A DNA stretch of 58,000 bases from Adiantum capillus-veneris (Eukaryota > Streptophyta > Polypodiopsida > Polypodiales > Pteridaceae): contig CM043945.1 in NCBI GenBank assembly GCA_014529385.2, forward strand, positions 97,570,612-97,628,611. Direction: 5' to 3'. Positions within the stretch are counted from its first letter, which is position 1, and every line of letters begins with the position of its first letter. Shown here piece after piece: positions 47,883 through 58,000 of the stretch. A program made the position numbers and the translations under genes. The notes under the pieces are model-generated. The model was given only the letters and a program-made list of their open reading frames with translations. It made no database searches and was not told the DNA's origin.

Positions 47883-48434
47883 CAAGAGCATGCAAGTGGA
47901 GATGGACTCACTACATTGCAACCAAACATGGGAGTTGGTTGAGTTGCCTAAAGGTAAGCGGACACTTCAAAACAAATGGGTGTACAAGCTAAAGGAAGAA
48001 GAAGGTGGGAAGAAAAGGTACAAATCTAGGCTTGTGGTAAAAGGTTTTTCTCAAAAGAAAGGTATTGACTTCAATGAAATATTTTCTCCTGTTGTAAAAA
48101 TGAACTCAATTATGCTTGTCTTAAGCCTTGTGGCTGCTCATGATCTAAATCTCGAGCAAATGGATGTAAATACGGCATTCCCTCACGGTGACTTAGAGGA
48201 GGAAATCTACATGCTTCAACCAAAGGGGTATGAAGTAAAAGGTAAGGAGAAAATGGTTTACAGATTAAAGAAGAGCTTGTATGGTTTAAAGCAAGCATCA
48301 AGACAATGGTACTTCAAGTTTGATCGATGGATGCTGGATCATGGATTCACAAGATGCAACTCGGATCACTGCGTCTACACGGAGAATTTGGGAGATGGGA
48401 AATTCATCATCCTAATGTTGTATGTTGATTGCAA
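47883..48434 (+). pseudogene. Copia-D gag-pol, part 2: reverse transcriptase N-terminal and palm
   Basis: Frame shifted by one relative to part 1. Reads 'KSMQVEMDSLHCNQTWELVE', 'LQNKWVYKLKEEEGGKKRYK', 'LEQMDVNTAFPHGDLEEEIY', 'KKSLYGLKQASRQWYFKFDR' and 'FIILMLYVD'. At 48428-48434 eleven bases are missing compared with Copia-B (between two TGAT repeats), which removes the second aspartate of the YVDD catalytic motif and shifts the frame. Reverse transcriptase would be inactive even if translated. Confidence 0.95.
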
Positions 48435-49372
48435 GTGCTAACATGCAGGACATCAAAGACCTAAAAGAGGAGCTGTCCAAATCTTTTTCAATGAAAGATT
48501 TAGGTGCTGCAAAGAGGATACTTGGTATGACAATATCAAGGGATAGGACGAAGAAGACAATAAAGCTATCTCAAGAAGATTACATCAAGAAGGCACTAGA
48601 AAGGTTTGCAATGCAAAATGCAAAACCAGTTTCTACACCTTTGGCTGGTCATTTTAAACTAACGAAGGATATGTGTCCAAAGACACAAGAGGAGATAGAC
48701 TATATGTCTAAAGTTCCATATGCTGCAGCGGTAGGTTCTCTAATGTATGCTATGGTCTGGACAAGGCCAGACATTGCACATGCAGTGGGAGTTGTGAGTA
48801 GGTTCATGGACAACCCAGGTAAAGAGCATTGGCAAGCTGTGAAGTGGATACTTAGGTATCTAAAAGGGACAACAACAAATGCTTTGTATTTTGGAGGAAC
48901 TGATATTTTTCTAGAAGGGTATGCTGATGCAGATATGGCAGGTGACAAAGATACTCGAAGGAGCACTACTCTCTATGTGTTCACGGTTGGAGGCACAACA
49001 GTAAGCTGGGCTTCAAAGCTGCAGAAAGTGGTTTCACTTTCTACCACGGAAGCAGAGTATGTAGCAATGACGGAGGCAAGCAAAGAAATTCTGTGGCTTC
49101 AAAGATTCTTAGAAGAGCTTGGATTCAAACAAGACAATTGTGTCTTGTACAGTGATAGCCAAAGCGCTATCCATCTTGTGAAGAACTCAACCTTTCATTC
49201 AAGGAAAAAGCACATTGAGGTGAGATATCACTTCATACGCACTCTTTTGGAAGAGGGACAACTAAAGCTAGGAAAGGTGCATACAAGTGAAAATCCTGCA
49301 GACATGTTTACAAAGGTGGTCAACAAGGAGAAGTTGAGCTTTTGCTCATCTTCAATCGGCATTCAAGGATAA
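48422..49372 (+). pseudogene. Copia-D gag-pol, part 3: RT thumb/connection and RNase H
   Basis: 316 codons in the same frame as part 1, because the 1-bp and 11-bp deletions sum to 12. Reads 'KDLGAAKRILGMTISRDRTK', 'YAMVWTRPDIAHAVGVVSRF', 'QAVKWILRYLKGTTTNALYF', then RNase H 'FLEGYADADMAGDKDTRRST', 'VVSLSTTEAEYVAMTEASKE', 'LYSDSQSAIHLVKN', 'KHIEVRYHFIRTLLEEGQLK' and the usual end 'SSIGIQG' at 49372. RNase H acidic residues appear intact. Confidence 0.95.
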
Positions 49373-49421
49373 GAAGCCAGAATGGAAAGCAGTCACAGGT
49401 TTGGTTTGGAGATCAGTCTCT

Positions 49422-49432
49422 AAGTGGGAGAT
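49422..49432 (+). other. Copia-D polypurine tract
   Basis: AAGTGGGAGAT directly before the 3' LTR. Confidence 0.88.
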
Positions 49433-50115
49433 TGTTAAGTATGGAGCCTGATTTACCCTTGTAATTTTTTGTGGTAAAAGCGCACATTTGTAAGGCCCCC
49501 ATTATGAGGAGAAGCCATCGTGCGTGAAGGAAAATCACTCACCGGAAACCAAAATTTTCACGGACAAGAATCAGGGGCAACTTTAAAGGAGGAATATTCT
49601 TTTTTTGCCGGAATATTCTTTTCCGCCGAAATATTATGGCCGGACGGCGGCCGAAAAGTGGTCGGAAAACAACCGGTCGGTTGGCCGGTGGCCGGTAGTC
49701 AATGGCCGATGGTAGGTGGTCGAAAGTCAATGGCCGGTGGCCGGTGGTCGGAAGTCAATGGCCGGTGGCCGGTGGCCGAATTCAAAAGCGGACTTGTCTT
49801 CTCAAGGGCGGCCACACATGGGCGGATTGGAGGGTCCGATTTGGACTTATTCGCACAAGGGCGGCTACACATGGCTGTCTCTCATAAGAGAGGGCAGCCC
49901 TTTTGGCCTATAAAAGGAGGCCATTTCTACACACATTTCATAGTGTGAAGTTGATGCAACAAGGTGAGTGTGAGGTGGTGAGAGTGAAGCAAGGCGGGAG
50001 CTCCATTAAGGGTATAATCCCTTTGTAAACTACTTCTTGTTTTGAAGTACTAAAGCCATTGAGTGGTTGCTTTCCCGTGGACGTAGCCCACATTGGGTGA
50101 ACCACGTATATCGTG

Positions 50116-50154
<39 letters not shown>

Positions 50155-50238
50155 CTATAATCTCGTGTATATAAATCTGTCGCTCTCCATTAAGTAATCT
50201 ACTCAATTATCTATTTAGCTACGTCTTATTTCCTAACA
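49433..50238 (+). repeat. Copia-D 3' LTR
   Basis: 806 bp, TGTTAAGTATGG to CCTAACA. It differs from the 5' LTR mainly by lacking the GC hairpin (it has 'ggaggaatattc..tccgccgaaatatt' there), by one extra GGCCGGTGG minisatellite unit, and by a shorter (TC)n. TATA box at 49909-49916. Confidence 0.97.
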
Positions 50239-50243
50239 GAAGG

Positions 50244-50590
50244 CAGGTGAGAGAATAAGTGTCCAATACATGGTGAAAACCCTAACGGGTGCCATAAAGT
50301 TGTTCACTGGCTCACCTGACCTTACATGCATTATGATGAGAAAAATCTGCAGAACCATCCTAGCAGTGTTCGAGACCTTCAAGCCGGGCCAGGTGACCGA
50401 TAGCATATTCTTCTTTCAAGATACATACAGATGTGCTTACGATCTGTCAGGTCAGCCTTCCAAGGAGGTGATACATGCGCTGTACCAAAGAATCATGTTT
50501 CTACCATCCTATCACCTCCAGGCTTTTGAAGAAGCATTTTATACAGGATTCTTCACCATGCACCTGATATCTTTGGCCCAACAATGCTGA
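50244..50590 (+). pseudogene. Alpha 3' extra ORF, terminal part after Copia-D
   Basis: Subtracting Copia-D and one GAAGG leaves the frame of 44433-44634 continuing into 'SVQYMVKTLTGAIKLFTGSP', 'CRTILAVFETFKPGQVTDSI', 'CAYDLSGQPSKEVIHALYQR' and a stop at 50588. The ORF ends about 90 bases before alpha's polypurine tract, so it is the last gene of the element. The terminal segment looks globular rather than coiled coil. Family unknown. Confidence 0.7.
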
Positions 50591-50680
50591 ACCTACATGC
50601 AAGGTATGAATCACTGCTAAAGATGCGGGAAACCATAAGATGAAGCAGCTGATCCAGGCCATGTTGGGGATGACATGAAC

Positions 50681-50696
50681 AAGGAGGGGGGGGGGA
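50681..50696 (+). other. Alpha polypurine tract
   Basis: AAGGAGGGGGGGGGGA directly before TGTTAGAAGC of LTR-B; shows alpha is on the plus strand. Confidence 0.93.
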
Positions 50697-51193
50697 TGTT
50701 AGAAGCTGGACACACCCCACGGCATCTAACCACTCGGCGGACTATTATTTTTGTAATTATTCATTCATTGAAGAAAACCCAATTTTTCACCTTGTAAATA
50801 TTGGGATTTACAGAAGTTTCCAGATTGTATCCCAGTTTTGATAGTTAGATTGAGTAGATGGTTGATTCTAGAACTTTAGGGTTTGAGAAGTTGTAAGGTA
50901 TATATACCACTTTTTGACCTTAATAAAAAAAACCTTTTGTCATTTTAAAACAAGTTTGAGGTCTGTGAGTGAGCGTACTGTGTACGAGAGAGAGAGAGAG
51001 AGACAGTGTGAGCTTTGTCTTGACGCTACGTGTGCTACGGTGGTCGGAATCCAGTGCGGAGAAGTGCAGCGTGTTGCCCCCGACTAGAGCTACGCGTCGA
51101 TACCAATATTGCGCGCGTACGGTCCGTCTTTGGGAGCTCCTTCTACGAGCTTCATTGGTTGTTTGGGTGAGCATACATTATCCGATTTCGCAT

Positions 51194-51286
<93 letters not shown>

Positions 51287-51943
51287 GCTTTGTCTTGACG
51301 CTACATGTGCTACGGTGGTCGGAATCCAGTGCGGAGAAGTGCAGCGTGTTGCCCCCGACTAGAGCTACGCGTCGATACCAACATTGCGCGCGTACGGTCC
51401 GGCTTTGGGAGCTCCTTCTACGAGCTTCATTGGTTGTTTGGGTGAGCATACATTATCCGATTTCGCATTATAGCATATCCTATCCGATTTCGTATTACAG
51501 CATATCTACGCGTTCACATTGAGTAGAACTACACATTAGGCACTTCAGATTTCGAAACCGAAGACCTGCAGATTTCGGCCAGACATCCTACGTGTTTCTA
51601 CACCGGGTGTTTTGGGTCGTAAATTTGGTTCATAGACCTTAGGGAGAGTGGCCTATAGGTATTAGTAGGGTCTCCTTCAAGTTCTATGGTGTTTCGAAAG
51701 TGTTTGATGGGTGTTCGGCTCTAGCAAGCGTTGTAGGAAGTTTCCTCTTTTGCACTCTTGAAGGCTGTGACTTAGACAATTGGTAAAGACCTCTGTAGGA
51801 ATTAGTTAGGAGTCGGCCGAGTGTAGGTTGACACCTTATGCTTGCTTCCACGCGCTTGCAGGTCGAGCTTCGTCCTTAGCTGACATTACTTGTTAGGTGA
51901 GTTCTCGCTGTGCTGACGTCCGTTGCGGCGTACCCGTCCAACA
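50697..51943 (+). repeat. LTR-B: alpha 3' LTR
   Basis: TGTTAGAAGCTGG to CCGTCCAACA, 1247 bp. It contains a tandem duplication of period 275 (copies from 51008 and 51283: 'gtgagctttgtcttgacgct' to 'cgatttcgcatta') with a (GA)n tract of over 40 units (51197-51283) at the joint. LTR-A has only one copy. The repeated open frames here come from the duplication and microsatellite. Confidence 0.92.
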
Positions 51944-51948
51944 TATAA

Positions 51949-52125
51949 CGTGAGTTCAAAAGGAGAGGTTTTAAAAATGCAAAAATTTTAGGCAATTTAA
52001 CAGAGTTGGAAAAATTTCCTAAAATAAGGGTCGTTTTATTCATTCAGAAATGTTAAAAGAGGGGTTTTTAAAATGCCTCGCCAAACGCACGTTATATAGG
52101 GGGTACTGAAAGGTGAACCCCCTAA
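51949..52125. mobile_element. MITE-2, right piece
   Basis: Right 177 bp of the MITE whose first 37 bp are at 8953-8989. It begins after TATAA (51944-51948), alpha's second target duplication, and ends GGTGAACCCCCTAA. Inverted-repeat partners: 'aaacgcacgttata' against 'tataacgtgagtt'. No coding. Confidence 0.72.
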
Positions 52126-52134
52126 GATTTTCTC

Positions 52135-53142
52135 ATGGTTCTTGGATTATCAAGAAGGGAAATCTGGTCATGCTTAAAGGCCAAAATTCTAGCTCATTGT
52201 ACTCACATTATGTCTCTTCAATGAAAGAGAATTCTATTTGTGTATCCAAGCTACCGTCTATAGAGTTATGGCATAGCCAGCTAGGACATATGAGTCAAAA
52301 GGGAATGAAAATCTTGCAAGATTTTTATTATATCCTTGTGTTAGACTACTCTAACTTATTTTTATGTGAGCAAACAAACTAGTTTGACATCAATGCCTTT
52401 AGACAAGGAGTTACGGAGTCCTCTAGATCTCGTTAATAGCGACGTGTGTGGACCCATGCCAATCTAGTCTCTAGAGGGAGCAATTTACTTCCTGACATTC
52501 GTAGACAACTCTACTATAAAGGTGTGTGTTTATCTCTTGAAGTAGAAGAGAGATGTCTTTAGTGTCTTTTAGAAGTTCTTAGAGAACCAATTGGGTAGAT
52601 TTTCACATTGACAATGGAGGCATGTACATCTCCTCCGAGCTCAAGGACTTTTGCAGTAAACAAGGCATTAGAAGATAGTTTACCATGCCTTACACACCCA
52701 CCCAAAATAGTGTGGCTAGGAGAATGAAGAGAACCATTTAGGAAATGGTCACTTCTATGTTGTCTACGACCAACTTACCTCAATAAGTTTGGAGAGAAGC
52801 TGTTATGACGGTTTCTTATTTGATCAATTGGTCATCTAGTACACCACTGAAGTACAAGGTTCTGTAGGGGATGTGGATGGGCAAAGAGCCCAATCATGAT
52901 AGGTTACATGTATTTGGGTGTGAGAAATTTTCACATGTGCCAAAAGCTCTTAGACAAAAGCTGGACCCCAAATCACACAAGTGCATCTTCATTGGATATG
53001 GTGTGGATGGAGATATGGGATATCATCTCTAGCACCCAGAATCAGAGAAGGTTATATGCAGTTCACATGTGATAGTCAATGAGTCTAAGATGCATAGAAA
53101 GCCAGTGAAAGACATTGATTATCATAGAGTATGGTTTGAGCA
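52135..53142 (+). pseudogene. Copia-C GAG-pre-integrase and integrase (right half)
   Basis: 'GSWIIKKGNLVMLKGQNSSS' and 'ELWHSQLGHMSQKGMKILQ' continue the Copia-C frame left at 8952 with no missing segment. The integrase core follows in several frames: 'VNSDVCGPM', 'FVDNSTIKV', 'DNGGMYISS', and 'NSVARRMKR', where the catalytic glutamate is replaced by arginine. 'KLDPKSHKCIFIGYGVDGD' marks the C-terminal region near 52960-53010. Multiple stops. The element is cut at 53142 by LARD-2; its RT is not in the window. Confidence 0.82.
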
Positions 53143-54978
53143 TGTAAGACCGCGGGGGACCGGACCCTACAACTCTCCACCCAACCGTTCCATATATAGA
53201 CTCCTAGCCCCTAAATATAGCGCCCCTTGACCGCATGTCCGTCCTGGCCCTTGGCCTTGCCCTTGGCCTGACATTACTCCCCCCTTGGAGAAGCGTTTTC
53301 GTCCTCGAAAACACAAGTGGTAGTATCTTCGTAAGAACATTGATGTTTTCCTTATTGGCATCCTCTACACAGGCCAATTGTCCATATGACCGATACCTGG
53401 TGCAGTGAGGAGGTTCAATGAAACCAAGAGCAACATCTTGATTTTCAACATTGTTGTCCTTTTGCAACCACCCGTATCTAAATGGTAACTCATGATAACT
53501 CATGTGAGTATCTTGAAAATCTCATAGCTACTGAAAGATAGAATAGGGAGTGTCCTCATGTTAGACTTCTGAACATTTTGGAACACACAGAACCACATGT
53601 TCACCCCTAACAAAGGTTACATGCCAACATACTCTGTCAGCACACCTACTAAGTCCTTGACTTATGAAACTATCGGTATCCAACCCCACCACAACAGGTG
53701 TTCAAAGTTGAAAACCTAACCTAAGAAAATTCTAGAATAAGGAGAGAATCACCTATTCAGAATGCATTGTGCTAACATATGCTCTTAGCAGATCCTTTAG
53801 AACGGTTTACTAACGTATGCGCTTAGCATATCCTTTAGTACTAAATAGAATACTTGTAAGCTGCCCATCCAACGTGGGATGAATAACAGCAGTAAGAGCG
53901 AGGTACTTTCCCCAACCACTTACAGACAGTCTTCCATGACTGACGACAAACTATGACTCAACCATTGAGTATCCAGCCATATACTCGATATGGAATGGAG
54001 ACAACCAACTAGGTTGAAGGTAGATTGGAGGTTCCAGCAACCAATCACTAACATCCATACTCAGCCATCACCTTGTATGGCAGGGTGTAAACTCATACGA
54101 AATCTGCAAGAGAGATTGCACTAGCAATGCAAAAGAGTGCAGAAAGAATAAAGTCCATGGATTTGCATGCCGCTCCAAATAAATTTGTGTTAAACACTAG
54201 GGCCCATAACACCTAGTGTGCATGCATTTAACACAAACATATCCAAACTGCAATTCCATGACGATACTTACGTGAAAATCTTGCAAAAAAGCTGGACCAT
54301 AATAGAATGTGACAACCCAGTCACACCTAGGAACCAACCATGAGACCTTCTCATGAACGTAGCATACTTTGCAGCAAAAGTTGGACCATAATAGAATGTG
54401 ACAACCCGGTCACACCTAGGAACCAACCATGAGACATTCTCATGAACATAGCATACTTTGCTATATGTAGAACGAACCTCCGTTAAGGTGGTTTCACAAC
54501 ACTTGTAATCACAACAAGTCTGTACTTAGTACCCGACAATTTTTGGCCACTGAAATTGTTCCTGATACTGTGTGCGTCAATTGGTCTAATGAGCGGATGC
54601 GACCAGCACCTAGGGACTTCGTCGCGACACATCATTTCGAATTGGGCGCCAGTGTCAGTCCCAGAGACTCGTATTCTCCACATGTGGAATATGTCTCAAG
54701 TAAGGATGCCAGGAAAAGTGACATCCATCAAGTACGAACTGTACTTGTGTGTGGAGGTAACTACAAACACTCTGCGACGCGAGTGAGAGGGACCCTCATT
54801 ATCATGCTCCACACTGGCTAAACCAAACTCCTTGAGTTCCTTGACCATGTTGTATCCCATGTGACAACATGTGCCAAATCGAACCCTACAAGTAGGTTCG
54901 TAACAGCATAAGGCAGAAAGGTAGATTGGACACTTGGCCCAAAATACTTTGTGCCGACATGCCCTTGGCATGGCTCTG
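53143..54978 (-). mobile_element. LARD-2: truncated relative of LARD-1
   Basis: An LTR of about 131 bp (53143-53273) ends TGACA and is followed by 'ttactccccccttggagaag', the same 3' LTR plus polypurine junction as LARD-1 (18480/18481). The interior is collinear with LARD-1 18500-21130 at lower identity, including the tract 'gggcccataacacctagtgt' and 'agtgtcagtcccagagactc'. It stops at about 54978 ('catgcccttggcatggctctg') where Gypsy sequence begins, so the 5' half is lost. A tandem duplication of about 89 bp lies at 54291-54468. No coding region. Confidence 0.85.
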
Positions 54979-55900
54979 TAACATTCTAGCATGCTTATAT
55001 GTCTTGGAAAGGGCCTAAACAAACCTTTAAGTACCTGTTTAGAAACTATGAGACCCACATCTATTCAAGATGCCCTTGTCAGAGCTAAACCGCTTGCGAA
55101 ACCCCCCTACAAGGAACTATTATAACTACAATAACTTTAGAGGAAGGACAAGGGGAAATTTCAACCAAGGAAATCAACGAAGGGTAGTGACAGCTGCAAC
55201 TACTATAGAACAGACTTTTCCAAATATCAGATATTATGGATGCAATCGAATGGGGCACTACAGGAGCTGATGCCCCGAGGAGCAAAATACCAGAGTTGTT
55301 GTTGGGACTACTCCTCAGACTCAAATAGGCCAAGGAAATAATCAAGAGGTGGAAGAAATAGAGGACGAGGCAAAGGAAGAGGTAGAGGAGCCATAGCTTA
55401 TGCTGCAATAGGAGAGCCAACCTTGATGGATGAAGAAGATGAAAGAGCTACTCTTTTTTCCACCATTGATAACCCTAGAGCTTGGCAATAGTATGCTGTC
55501 ATCCAAACCACTGCAAACAAAGAAGGTGAAAAATTTGAACTACTTATAGATTGTGGTAGCACACACTCTTTTCTCTCCCCTAAATGCTTAAGGAAACTCA
55601 AATTAAACCAATATCCCACCAAGCAATTAGTGGTAGAACTAGCAAATGGGAAAGAGGTTCTATCTCAATTTACAGCCGGGAAAGTTGAATTTGAAATGGG
55701 AGGAAACCCTTACTTCATCTTACTTTTGAGCTCTACAGTAGGAATCTATGACGGTATTCTAGGAATGGATTGGTTAATATAAAATCAAGCCCATATTCAC
55801 AGTGCTCAAGGGAACCTATCCTTCAAAAATCACTTAGGTGAAGAAACATTAGTACAAGGATCAAATGGGAAGCCTAAGGCTCATTTAGTTAAGGCTAGTT
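54979..55900 (+). pseudogene. Gypsy-E gag C-terminus and protease
   Basis: Begins within gag ('ETMRPTSIQDALVRAKPLA' near 55040). A zinc knuckle follows at about 55236-55275 in which the first cysteine is tyrosine and a TGA precedes the last cysteine. The protease frame from about 55400 reads 'FELLIDCGSTHSFLSPKCLR' (DCG in place of DSG/DTG) and 'VGIYDGILGMDWLI' with the ILGMDWL motif, with stops at 55488, 55780 and 55900. No 5' LTR or gag start: its left side is replaced by LARD-2 at 54978. Confidence 0.85.
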
Positions 55901-56608
55901 GACTTCTTAAAGGGTTATGCAAGGGGCAACAGATCTTTGTAGTAAAACTCAATAAGGTGGATGATTCAAAGGACAACACAACTCCAGAATGGCTTAAGGA
56001 ATTTTCAGATATATTTCCGGAAGATCTCTCAAATTTACCTCCCCCAAGGGACATAGACCACGAAATAGAAATCTTTCTAGGTAGTAAACCGATTTCAAAA
56101 AGACCCTACCAAATGTCCCTCCATGAAGCTATTGAATTAAAAGAACAGCTTCGTGAACTTATTGAACAAGGATTCATAAGACCAAGCATTTTACCATGGG
56201 AGCGCCTGTTCTATTCCAAAAGAAGAAGGATGGATCTTTACCTCTTTGCATCGATTATAGGGGACTTAACTAGGTATTAGTAAATAATAAGTATCCTATT
56301 CCTCGCATCGATAAATTACTTGATAGATTACATGGAGCCAAGGTATTCACAAAAATTGATCTCAAATCAGGTTACCATCAAATCCGGATTAAGAAATCAG
56401 ATATTTATAAAACTGCATTCAACACCCGATATGGGCATTATGAGTTCATCGTGATGCCTTTCGGTCTTACGAATGCTCCGGCTACTTTTAACCGTCTCCT
56501 GCAAGATATATTCACATAATATCTGGATGATTTTGTGTTGATATTTTTCGACGATATCTTGGTATACTCCATGTATGTGAAGTACTTCATCTTCTACGCC
56601 AACATCAG
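55901..56608 (+). pseudogene. Gypsy-E reverse transcriptase
   Basis: 'LKEFSDIFPEDLSNLPPPRD', 'SKRPYQMSLHEAIELKEQLR' and '[11 protein letters not shown]' open the domain. After a frameshift near 56210 the expected '[16 protein letters not shown]' and '[20 protein letters not shown]', 'SGYHQIRI', '[18 protein letters not shown]' are seen. The catalytic motif reads 'IFFDDILVYS' (about 56545-56575) with both aspartates, preceded by a TAA at 56518. A further shift falls near 56580. Confidence 0.9.
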
Positions 56609-58000
56609 TTGTATGCCAAGATAAGCAAATGTGTGTTCTTTATGCCTGAAGTTAGCTATCTTGGATTTATAATAAACCCTGAAGGAATCTCTGTAGACCC
56701 TGCAAAGATTAAGGACATAACAATTGGTCACAACCAAAGACGATCAGTGAGATTCGATGATTCCTGGGCATTACATGATGGTATAGAATCTTTGTCAAAG
56801 ATTATGCAGTCATCACTGCACCCTTTACACAGGTACTTAAAAAGACAGCCAAACTTACATGGTAAAAATAATAGGAGGACTGTTTCCTCAAATCAAAACA
56901 AAATCTCACATCAGCCCTTGTACTCAAACTCCCTGACTTCAGTCAAGAGTCTGAAGTAGTAACTGATGCCAGCGGCCTTGCTATAGGAGGAGTCTTAAAC
57001 CAAGAAGGCAGACCAGTCGCCTTCAAAAATTAAGAATCCACAAGTTGAATTATCCAACTCATGAATTGGAACTCCTAGCCATCATCCATGCTCTTAAGCT
57101 CTGGAGGCCCTATCTTCTAGAAGGAAAGTTTCAGTTAATCACTTATCATCAAAGTCTGAAGTGGATTTTTTCACAAGCAACACTCAACATGAGGCAGCGT
57201 AGATGGATAGAACTCTTACAAGAATATGATTTTGAAATAAAATATAAACCAGGAAAGGAGAATGTGGTTGCTGATGCCCTTAGCCGCAAGGTTTTTCTTG
57301 GGGCCATTTCCACAGTCGACAATCCAATTCTAAACAAGGTTAAGGAAGCCTCCTTGGAAGGTGAGGATTATAAAAAAATCATACATGTTATCAATCAAAA
57401 GGACCTAAAAGAGATAGAGAAGGACAGAATCAAGGATTACTCACTTGAAGATGGGCTTCTCTATTATAAGCACCAGCTTTACATTCCTAAAAATCCAACG
57501 TTAAAGGAGTTAGTCCTTTATGAAGGACACAACGCTCCCATCGCCGGCCATCCTGGCTATGCAAAAAAATCATACATGTTATCAATCAAAAGGACCTAAA
57601 AGAGACAGAGAAGGACAGAATCAAGGATTACTCACTTGAAGATGGGCTTCTCTATTATAAGCACCGGCTTTACATTCCTAAAAATCCAACGTTAAAGGAG
57701 TTAGTCCTTTATGAAGGACACAACGCTCCCATCGCCGGCCATCCTGGCTATGCAAAGACCCTTAATGCCATAAGGAAAAGCTATTTTTGGCAAGGAATGA
57801 AAGGAGATATACTTCGCTACATCGAACAATGCCTTTTCTGTCAAAGGATTAAGGCTGAAAGGGTAATGATGCCAGGAAAACTTCAACCTCTTGACATTCC
57901 TCAAATGAAGTGGGAACTCATTAGCATGGACTTTGTCACAGGCCTTCCTACCGTTCAAGGAGGTTATGACTCCATTGTGGTGGTAGTAGACATGCTGACT
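56609..58000 (+). pseudogene. Gypsy-E RT connection, RNase H and integrase (runs off window)
   Basis: 'YAKISKCVFFMPEVSYLGFI' (RT thumb), RNase H with 'EVVTDASGLAIGGVLNQEGR' and 'YPTHELELLAIIHALKLWRP', then 'YKPGKENVVADALSRK'. The integrase HHCC finger spans 'GHNAPIAGHPGYAK' and 'QCLFCQRIKAER', and the core begins 'WELISMDFVTGLP' with the first aspartate. A 191-bp tandem duplication (57372-57753) shifts the frame inside the integrase N-terminus. Stops also fall near 56958 and 57030. The catalytic DDE remainder is beyond 58000. Confidence 0.9.
57372..57753. repeat. 191-bp tandem duplication in Gypsy-E integrase
   Basis: Copies 57372-57562 and 57563-57753 differ at only two positions seen (gagatag/gagacag, caccagc/caccggc). 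191 is not a multiple of three, so the duplication breaks the frame. The near identity points to a recent event in an otherwise old element. Confidence 0.93.

Larger units (their letters stand above)
44635..50238 (+). mobile_element. Copia-D: full-length Tork-like Copia element, most recent in the window
   Basis: 5604 bp flanked by a perfect 5-bp duplication GAAGG (44630-44634, 50239-50243). LTRs 795 and 806 bp, primer site, gag-pol, polypurine tract. It interrupts alpha's extra ORF, which continues in the same frame after removing the element and one duplication. LTRs are nearly identical outside two short variable blocks. Gag-pol has one nonsense codon and two deletions. Confidence 0.97.

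Overview
This is a stretch of land-plant nuclear genome made almost entirely of transposable elements. No independent host gene, rRNA or tRNA gene is visible. The evidence is Copia (Tork-like) and Ty3/Gypsy gag-pol remnants, plant initiator-Met tRNA primer sites (TGGTATCAGAGC), a CACTA (En/Spm) transposon with spliced tnp2-type genes, MITEs and long (GA)n tracts. The species cannot be told from the sequence; a large repeat-rich plant genome is the safe statement.

Layout. 1-4054: Copia-A, minus strand, cut by the window edge, with a MITE in its integrase. 4212-7029: decayed Gypsy gag. 7788-8952 and 52135-53142: the two halves of one old plus-strand element, Copia-C. The halves are separated by a MITE (8953-8989 / 51949-52125), which is itself split by a 43-kb composite insertion (8990-51943, called alpha) flanked by the 5-bp duplication TATAA. 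Inside alpha are: Copia-B (14574-26538, minus, TSD CATTG); within Copia-B, a coding-poor short-LTR element LARD-1 (18326-24764, TSD ctgta/gtgta); within LARD-1, a 452-bp foldback (20319-20770); a CACTA element (34619-41244, TSD ATC); and Copia-D (44635-50238, plus, TSD GAAGG). This gives up to six tiers of nesting. 53143-54978: LARD-2, a truncated relative of LARD-1. 54979-58000: decayed Gypsy gag-PR-RT-RH-IN running off the window.

Alpha itself looks like a very large Gypsy-type element. It has a diverged LTR end with a TGGCGCC-type primer site (26892), a 2.1-kb leader full of roughly 24-bp palindromes, gag (29038-30006), and an integrase tail with an aspartic protease fused after it in the same frame (30421-31811). 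A second palindrome array with a different but equally self-complementary sequence follows, then a roughly 1,090-codon coiled-coil-rich extra ORF (41714-44634 + 50244-50590), a polypurine tract and a 1.25-kb 3' LTR. Pol between gag and integrase is missing.

Almost all coding regions are broken. The best preserved are the CACTA second gene (39236-40588, three exons) and Copia-D, whose matching ends mark it as recent but whose pol carries a nonsense codon and two deletions. The most novel candidates are the two matched palindrome families upstream of alpha's ORFs, the integrase-then-protease order, the unknown 3' ORF, the LARD family with its foldback and empty site, and a captured heavy-metal-associated (HMA) domain fragment in the CACTA element.
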